Positions 55,001 to 59,615 of a stretch of 64,000 nt of DNA are shown one piece after another. The notes under the pieces are model-generated. The model was not told the origin of the DNA, made no database searches, and saw only the letters and a list, made by a program, of their open reading frames with translations. Origin of the DNA: Piscinibacter gummiphilus. GTDB taxonomy: Bacteria > Pseudomonadota > Gammaproteobacteria > Burkholderiales > Burkholderiaceae_C. The first letter of the stretch is position 1; every line of letters starts with the position of its first letter. The DNA lies in NCBI RefSeq assembly GCF_032681285.1, contig NZ_CP136336.1, positions 3,397,001 through 3,461,000 of the forward strand. Direction: 5' to 3'. Made by a program: the position numbers and the translations under genes.

Positions 55001-58000
55001 CGACAACCTCGGCGTGGGCACCATCCGCGACGACGGCACGGGCACCGGCGGCACCGACAACGACACGCCGACGCTCGCCGTCTCGAGCGCCTCGTTCGCC
55101 GAAGGCAGCGGTTACGCGCAGTTCACCGTCAGCCTGTCCAACCCGTCGGCCACCGCCACCACCGTGTCGCTGTCGACCACGGCCGGCACGGCCACGAGCG
55201 GCACCGACTACGGCACCACGCTGCAGGTCTCGACCGACGGCGGCGCCAACTGGGTCAATGCGACGAGTGCCACGATCGCGGCGGGCGCCACCAGCGTGCT
55301 GGTGCGCGCGCCGATCACGAACGACACGCTCGACGAGATCGACGAGACCTTCAGCCTCACCGCCACCCGCACCGCCGGCACCACCACCAACGGCGCGGCC
55401 AGCGGCACCGCGACCATCCTCGACGACGACGCCACGCCCACGCTCGCGATCAACGACGTGTCGGTCAACGAGGCCGCGGGCACCGCGACCTTCACCGTCA
55501 CGCTGTCGGCCGCCTCGGGCCAGACGGTCACCGTCAACTACGGCACCGCGAACAACACCGCCACCGCCGGCAGCGACTACACCGCCACCAGCGGCACGCT
55601 CACCTTCGCGCCGGGCGTGACCTCGCAGACCATCACCGTCTCGATCGCCAACGACACGCTCACCGAAGCCACCGAAAGCTTCTTCGTCAACCTGAGCGGC
55701 GCCAGCAACGCCACGATCTCCGACACGCAGGGCGTCGGCAGCATCGTCGACAACGATGCGCCCCCGACCATCGACCTCGACGGCAACAACTCCACCGCCA
55801 GCGGCAATGACTACAGCGCCACCTTCACCGAGAACGGCAGCCCGGTCGCCATCGCCGACACCGACATCGCGATCACCGACGTCGACTCGACCACGCTCGC
55901 CAGCGCCACCATCACGCTCACCAACGCACAGGCCGGCGACGTGCTCGCCGCGGGCAGCATGCCCGCGGGCATCACCGCCACGGTCTCGGGCAACGTGGTC
56001 ACGCTGAGCGGCTCGGCCTCGCTCGCCGCCTACCAGACGGCCATCCGCGCGGTCACGTATGCCAACACCGGCGAGAACCCGAACACCACCGATCGCCAGA
56101 TCAGCGTGGTGGTGAACGACGGCACCAGCAGCAGTGCCGCTGCCACGGCCGTCATCCACGTGAACGCCGTCAACGATGCACCGGTCAACCTGGTGCCCGG
56201 CCCGCAGATCCTCGAGGAAGACGGCGTCTACGTCTTCTCCACCTCGATGGGCGGTGGCGTGAGCGATGTCGACAGCGCCTCGCTCACCACCACGCTCACA
56301 GCGGCCAACGGCACGATCACGCTCGGCTCCACCGCCGGCGTCACCGTGACCGGCAACGGCACGGGCGTGGTCGTCCTCTCGGGTTCCGCGGCGGCCATCA
56401 ACGCGGCGCTCAACGGCAGCGTCTATGCCCCCACGCCCGACTTCAACGGCGCCACCTCCGTCACCGTGCACACCACCGACGGCTCGCTGAGTGACTTCGA
56501 CACCATCCCGATCACCATCAACCCGGTGGTCGACATCGCCAACGACACCGCCACCACCAACGAAGACAACGCCGTCACCATCAGCGTGCTGGCCAACGAC
56601 TCGTTCGAGAACGCCGGCCGCACCATCACCGCCATCAACGGCTCGGCCATCACGGCCGGCGGCCCCGCCGTGGCAGTGGCCAACGGCACGGTGAGCCTCA
56701 ACGCCTCGGGCCAGTTGATCTACACGCCGACGGCCAACTACAACGGCGCCGCCAGCTTCAACTACACCGTGACCTCGGGCGGCGTGACCGAGACGGCCAT
56801 CGTCAATGTCACCGTCAATGCGGTGAACGACGCGCCGGTCAACACCGTGCCTGCCACGCAGACCACGGCCGAAGACACCAGCCGCAGCATCACCGGCCTG
56901 GCCATCTCCGACGTCGATGGGGGCAGCGGCAGCATGACCGTCACGCTGGCCGTCACCAACGGCACGCTCACGGTGAGCGGTGGCACCGCCACCATCGCCA
57001 ACTCGGGCACCGGCAGCGTCACCCTCACCGGCACGATGGCGCAGATCAACGCCACGCTGGCGTCGAACGTCACCTACGTGCCCACCGCCAACTTCAATGG
57101 CGCGGCCACGTTGACGATGACGACCAACGACAACGGCAACACCGGCACCGGCGGCGCGCAGAGCGACATCGACACGGTCACCATCAACGTGACCCCGGTC
57201 AACGACGCGCCGGTGGCCACCGGCTCGGCTGTCTCGGGCACCGAAGACACCGCCCTCGTCTTCAACTGGGCGCAGTTCGGCGTGACCGACATCGACTCGG
57301 CCAGCAGCTCGCTCGGCATCCGCGTGAGCACGCTGCCGGCCGATGGCACGCTGCAGGTCTACAACGGCTCGGCCTGGGTCAACGTGGCCGCCAACACGCT
57401 CGTCACCAAGGCCACCATCGATGCGGGTTCGTTCCGCTTCGTGCCCGATGCCAACGAGTCGGGCAGCGATGCCTACGGCGGCAGCGGCGTGGGCAACCAG
57501 CAGGCCGACTACGCGCGCTTCACCTTCACGCCGAACGACGGCGCCCTCGACGGCACGGCCGCGATGATGCGCATCGACATCGCGCCGGTCGCCGACGCAC
57601 CGACCGTCTCGCACAACGCGTCGGTGCAGGTCACCGGCACGCTGTCGACGCTGACGTCCATCGGCCTCTCGCGCGACTACTACAACGCCATCCCCACGCT
57701 GGCCTCGGGCGCCAGCTCGACCAACCCCGACGTGGGCGAAGTGGGCATCGAGACCGCCGTGCCGACCTCCAGCGCACTCGTTACCAACGTGGGCGTGGCC
57801 GGCAACCTGACCGGCGACACCGGCGTGCAGGTCGCCGCCGACGACGCCTACCGCGTGCAGGGCCTGATCTACATGCAGGCCGGCAGCTCGTATGTCTTCT
57901 CGGGCTACGCCGACGACACGGTGCGCCTGGAAGTCGGCGGCAACACGGTGATGTCGGGCCAGTGGGGCGGCAGCGGCCAGGCGATGGCCGGCACCTTTAC

Positions 58001-59576
58001 CTCGAACACCTTCACGCCGACGGTGACGGGCTACTACAGCATCGAGTTCATGGTCTACAACACGAGCGGCCCCGGCAGCTACGACCTGAACCTGAGCGTG
58101 AACGGGGCCACCGCGGTCGACCTGTCGACGTCCAACTTCCTGCTCTTCCAGAGCATCAACCAGGTCGACGCCGCCGGCGGGCAACGCAGCGCGTTCATCC
58201 CCAACGCCACCACCGGCGAAGGCGGCTACTACCCGGTGGTCTACGACGCTGGCGTGCAAAGCCGCGTGTACCTCGCGCCGGTGCTGGCGAGCCTCACCGA
58301 CACCGACGGCTCCGAGTCGATCGCGGTCACGCTGCAGGGCATCCCGGTGGGTGCGGTGCTCACCGACGGCACCAACACCTTCACGGCCAGCGGCGCCGCC
58401 ACTTCGGTCAACATCACGAGCTGGAACCGCTCGACCCTGAGCATGACCTTCACGAGCGGCTATGCCGGCAGCGCCACGCTCACGGCCGTGGCCACCTCGA
58501 CCGAAGCCGCCACCGGCGCCACGGCCACCACCTCGACGAGCTTCGCGGTCACGGTCGACCCGACCGGCACGACCACCTCGCTGGCCGAGATCGGCACCTT
58601 CAACGGCGATGCGCTGATCGGCCAGGCCGGCAACGACGTGTACTCGGTGAGCCAGGTCGGCACGGGCCTCACGGTCAGCGTGACCCAGGGCGCCACCGGC
58701 AGCATCCCGGCGCAAAGCGGCACCGACACCACCGGCACCATCCACCAGGCCTTCAACACCGGTGCCGGCAACGACTACGTGCAGGCGGGTGCCGGCGACG
58801 ACACCATCTACCTCGGCGACACCGGCAGCTCGGTGCACCCGGTGGGTGGCGGCGCGCCGACGCAGGCCCACGTGGCCGCGGCACGTGTCATGACCCTGGC
58901 CGACGACACCACGCTCACGAGTTCGACCACGGGCCTCTTCGCCGCCGAAGCCGACGACACCAACGCCAACAACAACAGTGCCGGCAACACCTCGATCACC
59001 ACCTGGTCGGACGTGGCCAACGGCGGCAGTGGCGACGACGTCATCTACGGCCAGAACGGCACCGACTTCCTCTACGGCGGCACCGGCAATGACTACCTCA
59101 ACGGCGGCGCCGGCATCGACGGCCTGCGCGGCGGCGCGGGCAACGACACGCTGGTGGGCGGTGCGGGCAACGACGTGCTGCGCGGCGACGCGGGCGCCGA
59201 TGTCTTCAAGTGGGAGTTCGCCGACCGCGGTGCGGTGGGCACGCCGGCGTCGGACATCATCATGGACTTCAACACCGCCACGCCCGCCAACGGCGGCGAC
59301 GTGCTCGACCTGCGCGACCTGCTGCAGGGCGAGGCCACGAGCGGCGGTGCCTCTGGCAACCTGTCGAACTACCTGCACTTCACGGTGAGCGGTGGCACCA
59401 CCACCATCGCGATCAGCAGCAGCGGCGGGTTCTCGGGCGGCTACAGCGCGGGGGCCGTCGACCAGTCGATCGTGCTGCAGAACGTCGACCTGACGAGCGG
59501 CGGCGCGCTGACGACCGACCAGCAGATCATCAACGACCTGCTGAACAAGTCGAAGCTGTTGGTAGACGGGACCTGA
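36663..59576 (+). CDS. Giant LapA/BapA-like RTX adhesin, 7,637 aa
   Basis: Layout in residues: retention module 1 to about 145 with candidate LapG site PAAG (Ala91|Ala92); two cadherin-like domains (about 150-369); 7 repeats of 103 aa (370-1090); one 100-aa repeat; two copies of a 1,014-aa higher-order unit (to about 3218) plus a partial third; 24 repeats of 103 aa (3434-5905); Calx-beta-like domains (about 5906-6363); cadherin-like domains (about 6365-6980); a PA14-like domain (about 6990-7180); RTX nonapeptides (about 7450-7518); type I secretion signal to 7637. It has no N-terminal signal peptide, as expected for type I export. Known LapA-type proteins stay anchored in the outer membrane channel by the N-terminus until LapG cuts. 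ATG 36663 starts the family MPTIVQTVNGKVTGLWG segment. Confidence 0.96.
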   Translation: MPTIVQTVNGKVTGLWGSALRRMPNGKLVPLKMGDEVHKGDVILTTQDGLVQLTPLPDAPGLAAKPAAPTNDEIDRVIAELNDPDSQTAPAAGLTGAEGGGLQPGLRVGRIAEDVTPAALAQTAGVEPAGTVPTFTTATAPENQAAATPATPNDRPSATPAAVSGNEDATLPVSLGGTDTDGTITAVTIVNLPANGTLLLADGVTVVTAGQTLTPAQAAGLVFRPAPDFNGGVVVEFTVTDNQGSVSALESVQITVLPVNDTPLANAGIATAGPEYSSIPVSLAGTDIDGTVSAITVTSPPAGGSLFLADGVTPVVAGTALTPAQAANLVFVANPGFTGSTPIGFTVTDNEGASSSAAVAQINVTPVPTTVTLSSSAAAVAEGGSVVYTATVNHPVAGSALVITLSNGSTITIPVGQTSGSSSPVVPRADDVYVQGTQTQTIAVASTTGGNYSSLVTTSTVATGVSDDADSTTVSLTASAASVSEGGSIVYTATLTSPVTGSPLVITLSNGQTITIPVGASSGSSAPFAVRGDDAQVQGTETLNVNITGTTGGNFEAVTPAGTATTTVTDDADVSTVTLTASAASVLEGGSITYTATTSAPVAGSPLVVTLSNGATITIPVGASSASSAPIAVRADDTQVQGPETVTASIVGTSGGSYESLSATGAPATTVTDNADGSTLTLSASAASVAEGGSITYTASVTAPVTGSPLVVTLSNGQTITIPVGASSASSAPFAVRADDAYAQGDQTLSVTVTGTTGGAYEALATTGTATTVVSDDTDATTATLTASAASVTEGGSIVYTATLNNVVTGSPVVLTLSNGQTITIPVGASSASSAPFAVRGDDAQVQGTDTLNVGITNSSGGNFEAIAPGGSVATHVTDDADPTTVTVSASAANVTEGGSIVYTVSLSNAVSGSPLTVMLSNGQSVTIPVGASSASTAAFNVRPDDVNVQADDTLTVTVAGSTGGNFEALTPTGSAVTTVSDDADVSTVNLTSSAASVAEGGSVVYTASVSAPVVGAPLVISLTNGQTITIPVGQSTADSAPFAVRADDNFVQGAQSFSVGIAGTSGGSFEALATTSTVSTTVTDDADVSTVTLSATPSVAEGGTIVYTATLSSAAQTAVVVTLANGSIINIAAGASSGTVNVAAPADDVYLDAGSVSQTIASATGGNFESLQVNPAAASTTVTDTLDATTVSLAGDPTLSEAGSASYTVSLTSVAQADVTVTLTYSGTAANGVDFSGTTTVTIPAGSSSASFSIAAIDDAIAEGPESFTVAIGAATGGNFESLVVSGANGSVTTGIVDNDISTVSLSATPTLTEAGGTIVYTASVTQAPTTALDVTLSNGTVITIAAGALSGTASVPVAASDDVYVDPSSISATIASTTGGGIPLAVDPAPAITTITDTIDAAEVRLVAQPTVSEGGMILYAAVLSHPAQTAVTVTLSTGDTITINAGSAFGAIVLPAPADDVHVDAGNVSVTITNASGGNFENLTVNPTPAVTAITDTVDTTTLSLTATAAVAEGGTIVYTATLTSPAQTDVTVTLSNNAVITIAAGASVGTVTVQAPADDVYVDAGNTSVTIATASGGNFENLVVNPAPAVTAVSDTADTSTVTLTATPSAAEGGNIVYTATLSAPAQSDVTVTLSNGATITILANTSSGSVPVAAPTDDVYLDAGSVSVTIAGASGGNFESLVRNPAAAVTTITDTVDNSTVSITASPAVAEGGNIVYTATLSAPAQSAVTVTLSNNAVITIAAGASTGTVSVAAPTDDVYTDANNVSATISTATGGNFENLTVNPAAAITAITDTVDTTTVSLTATPAVAEGGSIVYTASLTSVAQGPVTVTLQSGATITIPNGAASASITVPAPGEDVYVDAANVSDRIVSAAGGNFENLAVDGTPAVTAVSDTIATTTVSLTASATVAEGGNITYTASLTAPAQTAVTVTLSDNSTITIPAGASSASISLPAPGDDAIVDAGPVSLHITGASGGNFEALAINATPAVTAVTDTVDTTTVSLTGTPSVAEGGSIVYTASLTAPADTAVTVRLSNNATITIAAGASSGSVTVPAPTDDVYNDAGNLSVRIDSASGGNFENLSVDATPVITAVSDTLDTTTVSLTATPAVAEGGSIVYTASLTAPAQGNVTVTLQSGATITILSGASTGSVTVPAPADDVIVDAGSVSNRITGATGGNFENLVVDATPVTTAVSDTLDTTTVSLSGSGSVIEGNAGSYTVSLTSAAQTAVTVTLTYSGTAADGSDFTGVTTVTIPAGASSASFSIATIDDAAAEGSESFTVAIGAATGGNFENLVVSGTNGSVTTGIVDNDVSVVSLSATPAITEAGGGIVYTATLTQAPVSNLTVTLSNGATITVTAGSLTGTVTVPVAANEDVYVDPTTVSATITGTSGGGIALAIDPTPATTAVNDTLDTTTVSLSATPTVAEGGSIVYTATLTSAAQSPVTVNLSNGQQITIATGATTGTLTLAAPGDDALVDAGPVAVSITSASGGNFESLVRDPAPAVTTVTDTVDTTTVTLTASPTVAEGGNIVYTATLNNAAGTAVTVTLSNGAQIVIAAGSSSNSISVPAPGDDVYADAGNVSATITATSGGNFESLAVNPAAAVTAVTDTVNNTTVTLTATPTVAEGGNIVYTATLTSVAQSPVIVTLSNGQQITIPANASSATLTLPAPADDAVVDAGPVSLTIASATGGNFENLVVNPAAATTTVTDTIDTTTVSLSATGTVAEGGNIVYTASLTSPAGTDLVVTLSNNAVITILAGTSSGSVSVPAPGDDVLLDASTVSASIATVNGGNFEQLVVDTTPAATAVTDTIDTTTVSLTATPTVAEGGNIVYTASLNNPAGSNVTLTLSNGAVITILAGNSTGTVTVPAPADDFVIDAGPVSATIATATGGNFEALAIDPAPATTAVTDTIGTTTLTLSATGTAAEGAFIVYTASLTSPAGTDLVVTLSNSQTITIPAGASSASISVAAPADDALIDAGTVSASITGTSGGNFENLSVNSAPATTNITDTVDTTTVTLTATGTVAEGGNIVYTASLNNAAGSDVTITLSNNAVITILAGASTGSVTVAAPGDDALVNAGPVSATITTATGGNFESLAINPTAATTAVTDTVDTTTATLTATPNVAEGGSIVYTASLNAAAGSPVTITLSNGAQINIAAGASSGSVSVLAPTDDVYLDASTISAHITNASGGNFESLVADSTPVSTSITDTINTTTVSLSGSGSVAEGASGSYTVSLTSPAQTSAVTVTLSYSGTAADGSDFTGTTTVTIPAGSSSANFSIATIDDALAEGAESFTITLASATGGNFENLAVSGSAGSVTTGIVDNDISTLSLSATPTLTEAGGTIVYTATLTQAPVTALDVTLSNGQTIHIDAGSLTGTVTVPVAANDDVYVDPTSVSATITGTSGGGIALAVDPAPAVTSIVDTIDTTTVTLTASAGSVAEGGSVVYTASVNNLVTASPLVITLTNGQTITIPVGQSSASSAPFAVRGDDAYVQGSQPLNVGIASTSGANFEALAASSTVSTSVIDDADVTTVTLTSSAATVTEGGSITYTASVNNAVTGSPLVVTLSNGQTITIPVGQSSASSTAFAVRGDDAYVQGSQAVAVSITGTSGGNYEALNTTSTTSTTVTDDADATTVGLTASVANVAEGGSITYTATVNNPVTGTPLVITLTNGEQITIPVGQSSGTSAPVAVRADDAYAQGNQTVTAGISGTSGGNFEALTTSATASTVVSDDGDATTVSLSASAPAVLEGGSIVYTATASSVVTGSPLVVTLSNGQTITIPVGQSSANSLPFAVRGDDAYVQGSETVSVTITGTSGANFEAVTPTGTATTTVTDDADATTVTLTASTASVTEGGSIAYTATVNNAVTGTPLVITLSNGQQITIPVGQSSATSTAFAVRGDDAYMQGNQTVTVGISSTSGGNYEALTTTSTTSTTVTDDADSSVVTLTASTASVTEGGSITYTASVSNAVTGSPLVISLSNGQTITIPVGQSSASSVPFAVRADDAYVQGNQTLTVGINGTTGGNFEALTTSSTTSTTVVDDADATTVTLSSSAASVAEGATITYTATVNNPVTGSDLVVTLNNGQTITIPVGASSASSAPFSVRADDAYAQGNQTVTVGISNTSGGNFEALTTTSITSTTVTDDGDATPVTLSASAASVTEGGSIVYTATVATAVTGSPFVITLSNGQQITIPVGQTSASSAAFAVRADDAYVQGNQTVTVGISNTSGGNFEAVTTTSTASTTVTDDADATTVTLTASTASVTEGGSITYTAAVNNPVTGSALVITLSNGQTITIPVGQSSASSAAFPVRADDAYVQGNQAVTVGITGTTGGNYEALTTTSAASTTVTDDSDATTVTLTASTASVAEGGSIVYTATVNNAVTGSPLVINLNNGQTITIPVGQSSANSTPFAVRADDAYVQGNQAVTVGISNTSGGNFEALTTASTATTTVTDDSDASVVTLTASSATVAEGGSITYTAAVSNPVTGSPLVISLSNGQTITIPVGQSSASSAAFPVRADDAYVQGNQAVTVGITGTTGGNFEALTTSSTTSTTVTDDSDATTVTLTASTASVTEGGSIVYTATVNNAVTGSPLVINLNNGQTITIPVGQSSASSTPFAVRADDAYVQGNQTVTVGIGSTSGGNFEALTTTSTASTTVTDDSDASVVTLTASSASVTEGGSITYTASVSNPVTGSALVISLSNGQSITIPVGSSSASSTPFAVRADDAYVQGNQTVTVGINGTTGGSFEALTTSSTTSTTVTDDSDATTVTLSASAASVVEGGSITYTATVNNAVTGSPLVINLSNGQTITIPVGQSSGTSAAFAVRGDDAYVQGNQAVTVGISNTSGGNFEALTTSSTTSTTVTDDSDATVVTLTASAATVAEGGSITYTATVTNPVTGSPFVINLSNGQQITIPVGSSSASSTPFAVRADDAYAQGNQTATVGISSTSGGNFEARTTTSTVSTTVTDDGDASVVTLTASSASVTEGGSITYTATVNNPVTGSALVISLNNGQTITIPVGASSGTSAAFAVRADDAYVQGNQTVTVGISGTTGGNYEALTTTSTASTTVTDDADPTTVTLTASSASVAEGGSITYTATLSNPVTGSALVINLSNGQQITIPVGQSSGTSAAFAVRADDAYAQGNQTLTVGVSSTTGGNFEALTTTSTASTTVTDDGDASVVTLTASTASVAEGGTITYTAAVTNPVTGSPLVINLSNGQSITIPVGQSSGTSAAFAVRADDAYAQGNQTVTVGISSTSGGNYEALTTTSTASTTVTDDGDVTTVTLTASAASVTEGGSIVYTATVSNAVTGAPFVVTLNNGQTITIPVGQTSASSPAFAVRADDAYVQGSQTVTVGISGTSGGNFEATNTASTASTTVTDDADATTVTLTASAASVTEGGTITYTAAVNNPVTGSALVVNLSNGQTITIPVGASSASSTPFAVRADDAYVQGTQTLNVGINSTSGGNFEALTTTSTASTTVTDDADATTVTLSASAAAVTEGGSIVYTASVNNPVTGSPFVVTLSNGQTITIPVGASSASSAAVAVRADDAYVQGNQNVTVGITGTSGGNFEARTTTSTVTTVVSDDSDATTVTLTPSAGTVNEGGTITYTASVNNAVTGSPLVINLSNGQTITIPVGQSSGTSAAIAVRADDAYAQGNQAVNVSISSTSGGNYEALNTTSTASTTVTDDGDATTVTLTASAASVTEGGSIVYTATVSNAVTGSALVIQLNNGQSITIPVGQTSASSAAFAVRADDAYVQGNQTVTVGISGTSGGNFEALTTTSTASTTVTDDADATTVTLSASSASVTEGGSVTYTASVNNPVTGSPLVVNLSNGQQITIPVGASSATSAAYVPRADDAYAQGTQSVSVGITSTSGGNYEALTTTSTASVAVSDDTDVTTVSLSGAASVTEGGSASYTLTLSNPATTAVTVTLSYGGTAANGSDYSGVTTVTIPAGASSASFSVPTTDDALDEPNETVVVSINTVSGGGFEAIAAHPSNNAVTTSIVDNDPAPSLAINDVTINEAAGTATFTVTLSAASGQTVTVGYGTSNGTATAGSDYTAATGTLTFAPGVTSQTITVPILNDGTYEGSETFNVNLSGATNATIADNLGVGTIRDDGTGTGGTDNDTPTLAVSSASFAEGSGYAQFTVSLSNPSATATTVSLSTTAGTATSGTDYGTTLQVSTDGGANWVNATSATIAAGATSVLVRAPITNDTLDEIDETFSLTATRTAGTTTNGAASGTATILDDDATPTLAINDVSVNEAAGTATFTVTLSAASGQTVTVNYGTANNTATAGSDYTATSGTLTFAPGVTSQTITVSIANDTLTEATESFFVNLSGASNATISDTQGVGSIVDNDAPPTIDLDGNNSTASGNDYSATFTENGSPVAIADTDIAITDVDSTTLASATITLTNAQAGDVLAAGSMPAGITATVSGNVVTLSGSASLAAYQTAIRAVTYANTGENPNTTDRQISVVVNDGTSSSAAATAVIHVNAVNDAPVNLVPGPQILEEDGVYVFSTSMGGGVSDVDSASLTTTLTAANGTITLGSTAGVTVTGNGTGVVVLSGSAAAINAALNGSVYAPTPDFNGATSVTVHTTDGSLSDFDTIPITINPVVDIANDTATTNEDNAVTISVLANDSFENAGRTITAINGSAITAGGPAVAVANGTVSLNASGQLIYTPTANYNGAASFNYTVTSGGVTETAIVNVTVNAVNDAPVNTVPATQTTAEDTSRSITGLAISDVDGGSGSMTVTLAVTNGTLTVSGGTATIANSGTGSVTLTGTMAQINATLASNVTYVPTANFNGAATLTMTTNDNGNTGTGGAQSDIDTVTINVTPVNDAPVATGSAVSGTEDTALVFNWAQFGVTDIDSASSSLGIRVSTLPADGTLQVYNGSAWVNVAANTLVTKATIDAGSFRFVPDANESGSDAYGGSGVGNQQADYARFTFTPNDGALDGTAAMMRIDIAPVADAPTVSHNASVQVTGTLSTLTSIGLSRDYYNAIPTLASGASSTNPDVGEVGIETAVPTSSALVTNVGVAGNLTGDTGVQVAADDAYRVQGLIYMQAGSSYVFSGYADDTVRLEVGGNTVMSGQWGGSGQAMAGTFTSNTFTPTVTGYYSIEFMVYNTSGPGSYDLNLSVNGATAVDLSTSNFLLFQSINQVDAAGGQRSAFIPNATTGEGGYYPVVYDAGVQSRVYLAPVLASLTDTDGSESIAVTLQGIPVGAVLTDGTNTFTASGAATSVNITSWNRSTLSMTFTSGYAGSATLTAVATSTEAATGATATTSTSFAVTVDPTGTTTSLAEIGTFNGDALIGQAGNDVYSVSQVGTGLTVSVTQGATGSIPAQSGTDTTGTIHQAFNTGAGNDYVQAGAGDDTIYLGDTGSSVHPVGGGAPTQAHVAAARVMTLADDTTLTSSTTGLFAAEADDTNANNNSAGNTSITTWSDVANGGSGDDVIYGQNGTDFLYGGTGNDYLNGGAGIDGLRGGAGNDTLVGGAGNDVLRGDAGADVFKWEFADRGAVGTPASDIIMDFNTATPANGGDVLDLRDLLQGEATSGGASGNLSNYLHFTVSGGTTTIAISSSGGFSGGYSAGAVDQSIVLQNVDLTSGGALTTDQQIINDLLNKSKLLVDGT
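37110..37769 (+). repeat. Two cadherin-like repeats of the adhesin
   Basis: Two related domains of about 100-110 aa each with GTDTDGTI/GTDIDGTV, LTPAQAA and FTVTDN motifs. They resemble bacterial cadherin-like domains and lie between the retention module and the first 309-bp array. Confidence 0.75.
37770..39932 (+). repeat. Array I: 7 tandem 309-bp repeats
   Basis: Seven repeats of exactly 103 codons (7 x 309 = 2,163 bp). Each has EGGS(I/V)xYTAT near the start, LSNGQTITIPVG in the middle, and R(G/A)DD(A/V)xVQG, then GGNFEA and TVTDDAD at the end. They are Ig-like extender domains of the LapA type. Confidence 0.9.
39933..40232 (+). repeat. Single 300-bp repeat preceding the higher-order units
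   Basis: One 100-aa unit of the second repeat type (ATPSVAEGGTIVYTATL, AAPADDVYLDAG, ATGGNFES). It is the same class as the eight units inside each 3,042-bp block and joins array I to the higher-order region. Confidence 0.85.
40233..43274 (+). repeat. Higher-order repeat copy 1 (3,042 bp)
   Basis: Composition: one Calx-beta-like domain of 113 aa (40233-40571), one variant domain of 101 aa with VDPSS and GGGIPLAVDP (40572-40874), and eight tandem 100-aa repeats (40875-43274). The total of 1,014 codons equals the next copy exactly. Confidence 0.9.
43275..46316 (+). repeat. Higher-order repeat copy 2 (3,042 bp)
   Basis: Same order and same lengths as copy 1: Calx-beta-like 113 aa (43275-43613), variant 101 aa (43614-43916), eight 100-aa repeats (43917-46316). 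The identical 3,042-bp period points to block duplication by unequal exchange. Confidence 0.9.
46317..46961 (+). repeat. Partial third copy of the higher-order repeat
   Basis: Calx-beta-like domain of 114 aa (one extra residue, in PAQTSAVTV) and the 101-aa variant, after which the eight 100-aa units are missing and the 309-bp array II begins. Confidence 0.88.
46962..54377 (+). repeat. Array II: 24 tandem 309-bp repeats
   Basis: Twenty-four repeats of exactly 103 codons (24 x 309 = 7,416 bp), same class as array I. Most carry NNxVTGSPLVI, LSNGQTITIPVGQSS, RADDAYVQGNQ and TVTDD. Units 9-14 (about 49434-51288) alternate in a two-unit, 618-bp pattern. Confidence 0.9.
54378..55755 (+). repeat. 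Calx-beta-like domains of the adhesin
   Basis: About four Calx-beta-type domains with NGSDY/AGSDYTA, LTFAPGVTSQTI and late IVDND/ILDDD motifs. Acidic loop residues fit calcium binding, which stiffens such domains. Confidence 0.75.
57640..58190 (+). other. PA14-like domain of the adhesin
   Basis: The encoded segment (about residues 6990-7175) has YMQAGSSYVFSGYADDTVRL, a GGNTVM turn, and GYYSIEFMVYN, matching the PA14 fold pattern (a strand pair around a DD followed by a display of the ligand loop). PA14 domains near the C-terminus of giant RTX adhesins bind sugars; here that is inference. Confidence 0.6.
58750..59573 (+). other. RTX nonapeptides and type I secretion signal
   Basis: Glycine-aspartate repeats of the GGxGxDxxx type (GAGNDYVQA and GAGDDTIYL at about 58760-58815; seven units at about 59026-59215) are followed by a C-terminal domain with SDIIMDFN, GDVLDLRDLLQG, IVLQNVDL and LLNKSKLLVDG. 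This is the usual secretion signal of LapA/BapA-type proteins. Confidence 0.9.
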
Positions 59577-59581
59577 TGCGA

Positions 59582-59605
59582 AACCCGCCGCGAGAGCGGC
59601 GGGTT
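59582..59605. terminator. Bidirectional terminator between adhesin and LapD-like gene
   Basis: Stem AACCCGCCGC / GCGGCGGGTT (10 bp) with loop GAGA, six bases after the adhesin stop and ten before the end of the convergent gene. The stem is strong; the T-run is short. Confidence 0.75.
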
Positions 59606-59615
59606 CTCGTTCGGA

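Noticed and set aside
50379..59378. Antisense open frame of about 3,000 codons opposite the adhesin (also long ones at 47358-49940, 40581-42584 and 36534-40313)
   Set aside because: They follow from the repeat composition: GC-rich third positions remove stop codons on the other strand. The products are low-complexity (G/R/V/A/D-rich), have no start signals or family features, and mirror the 300/309-bp period.
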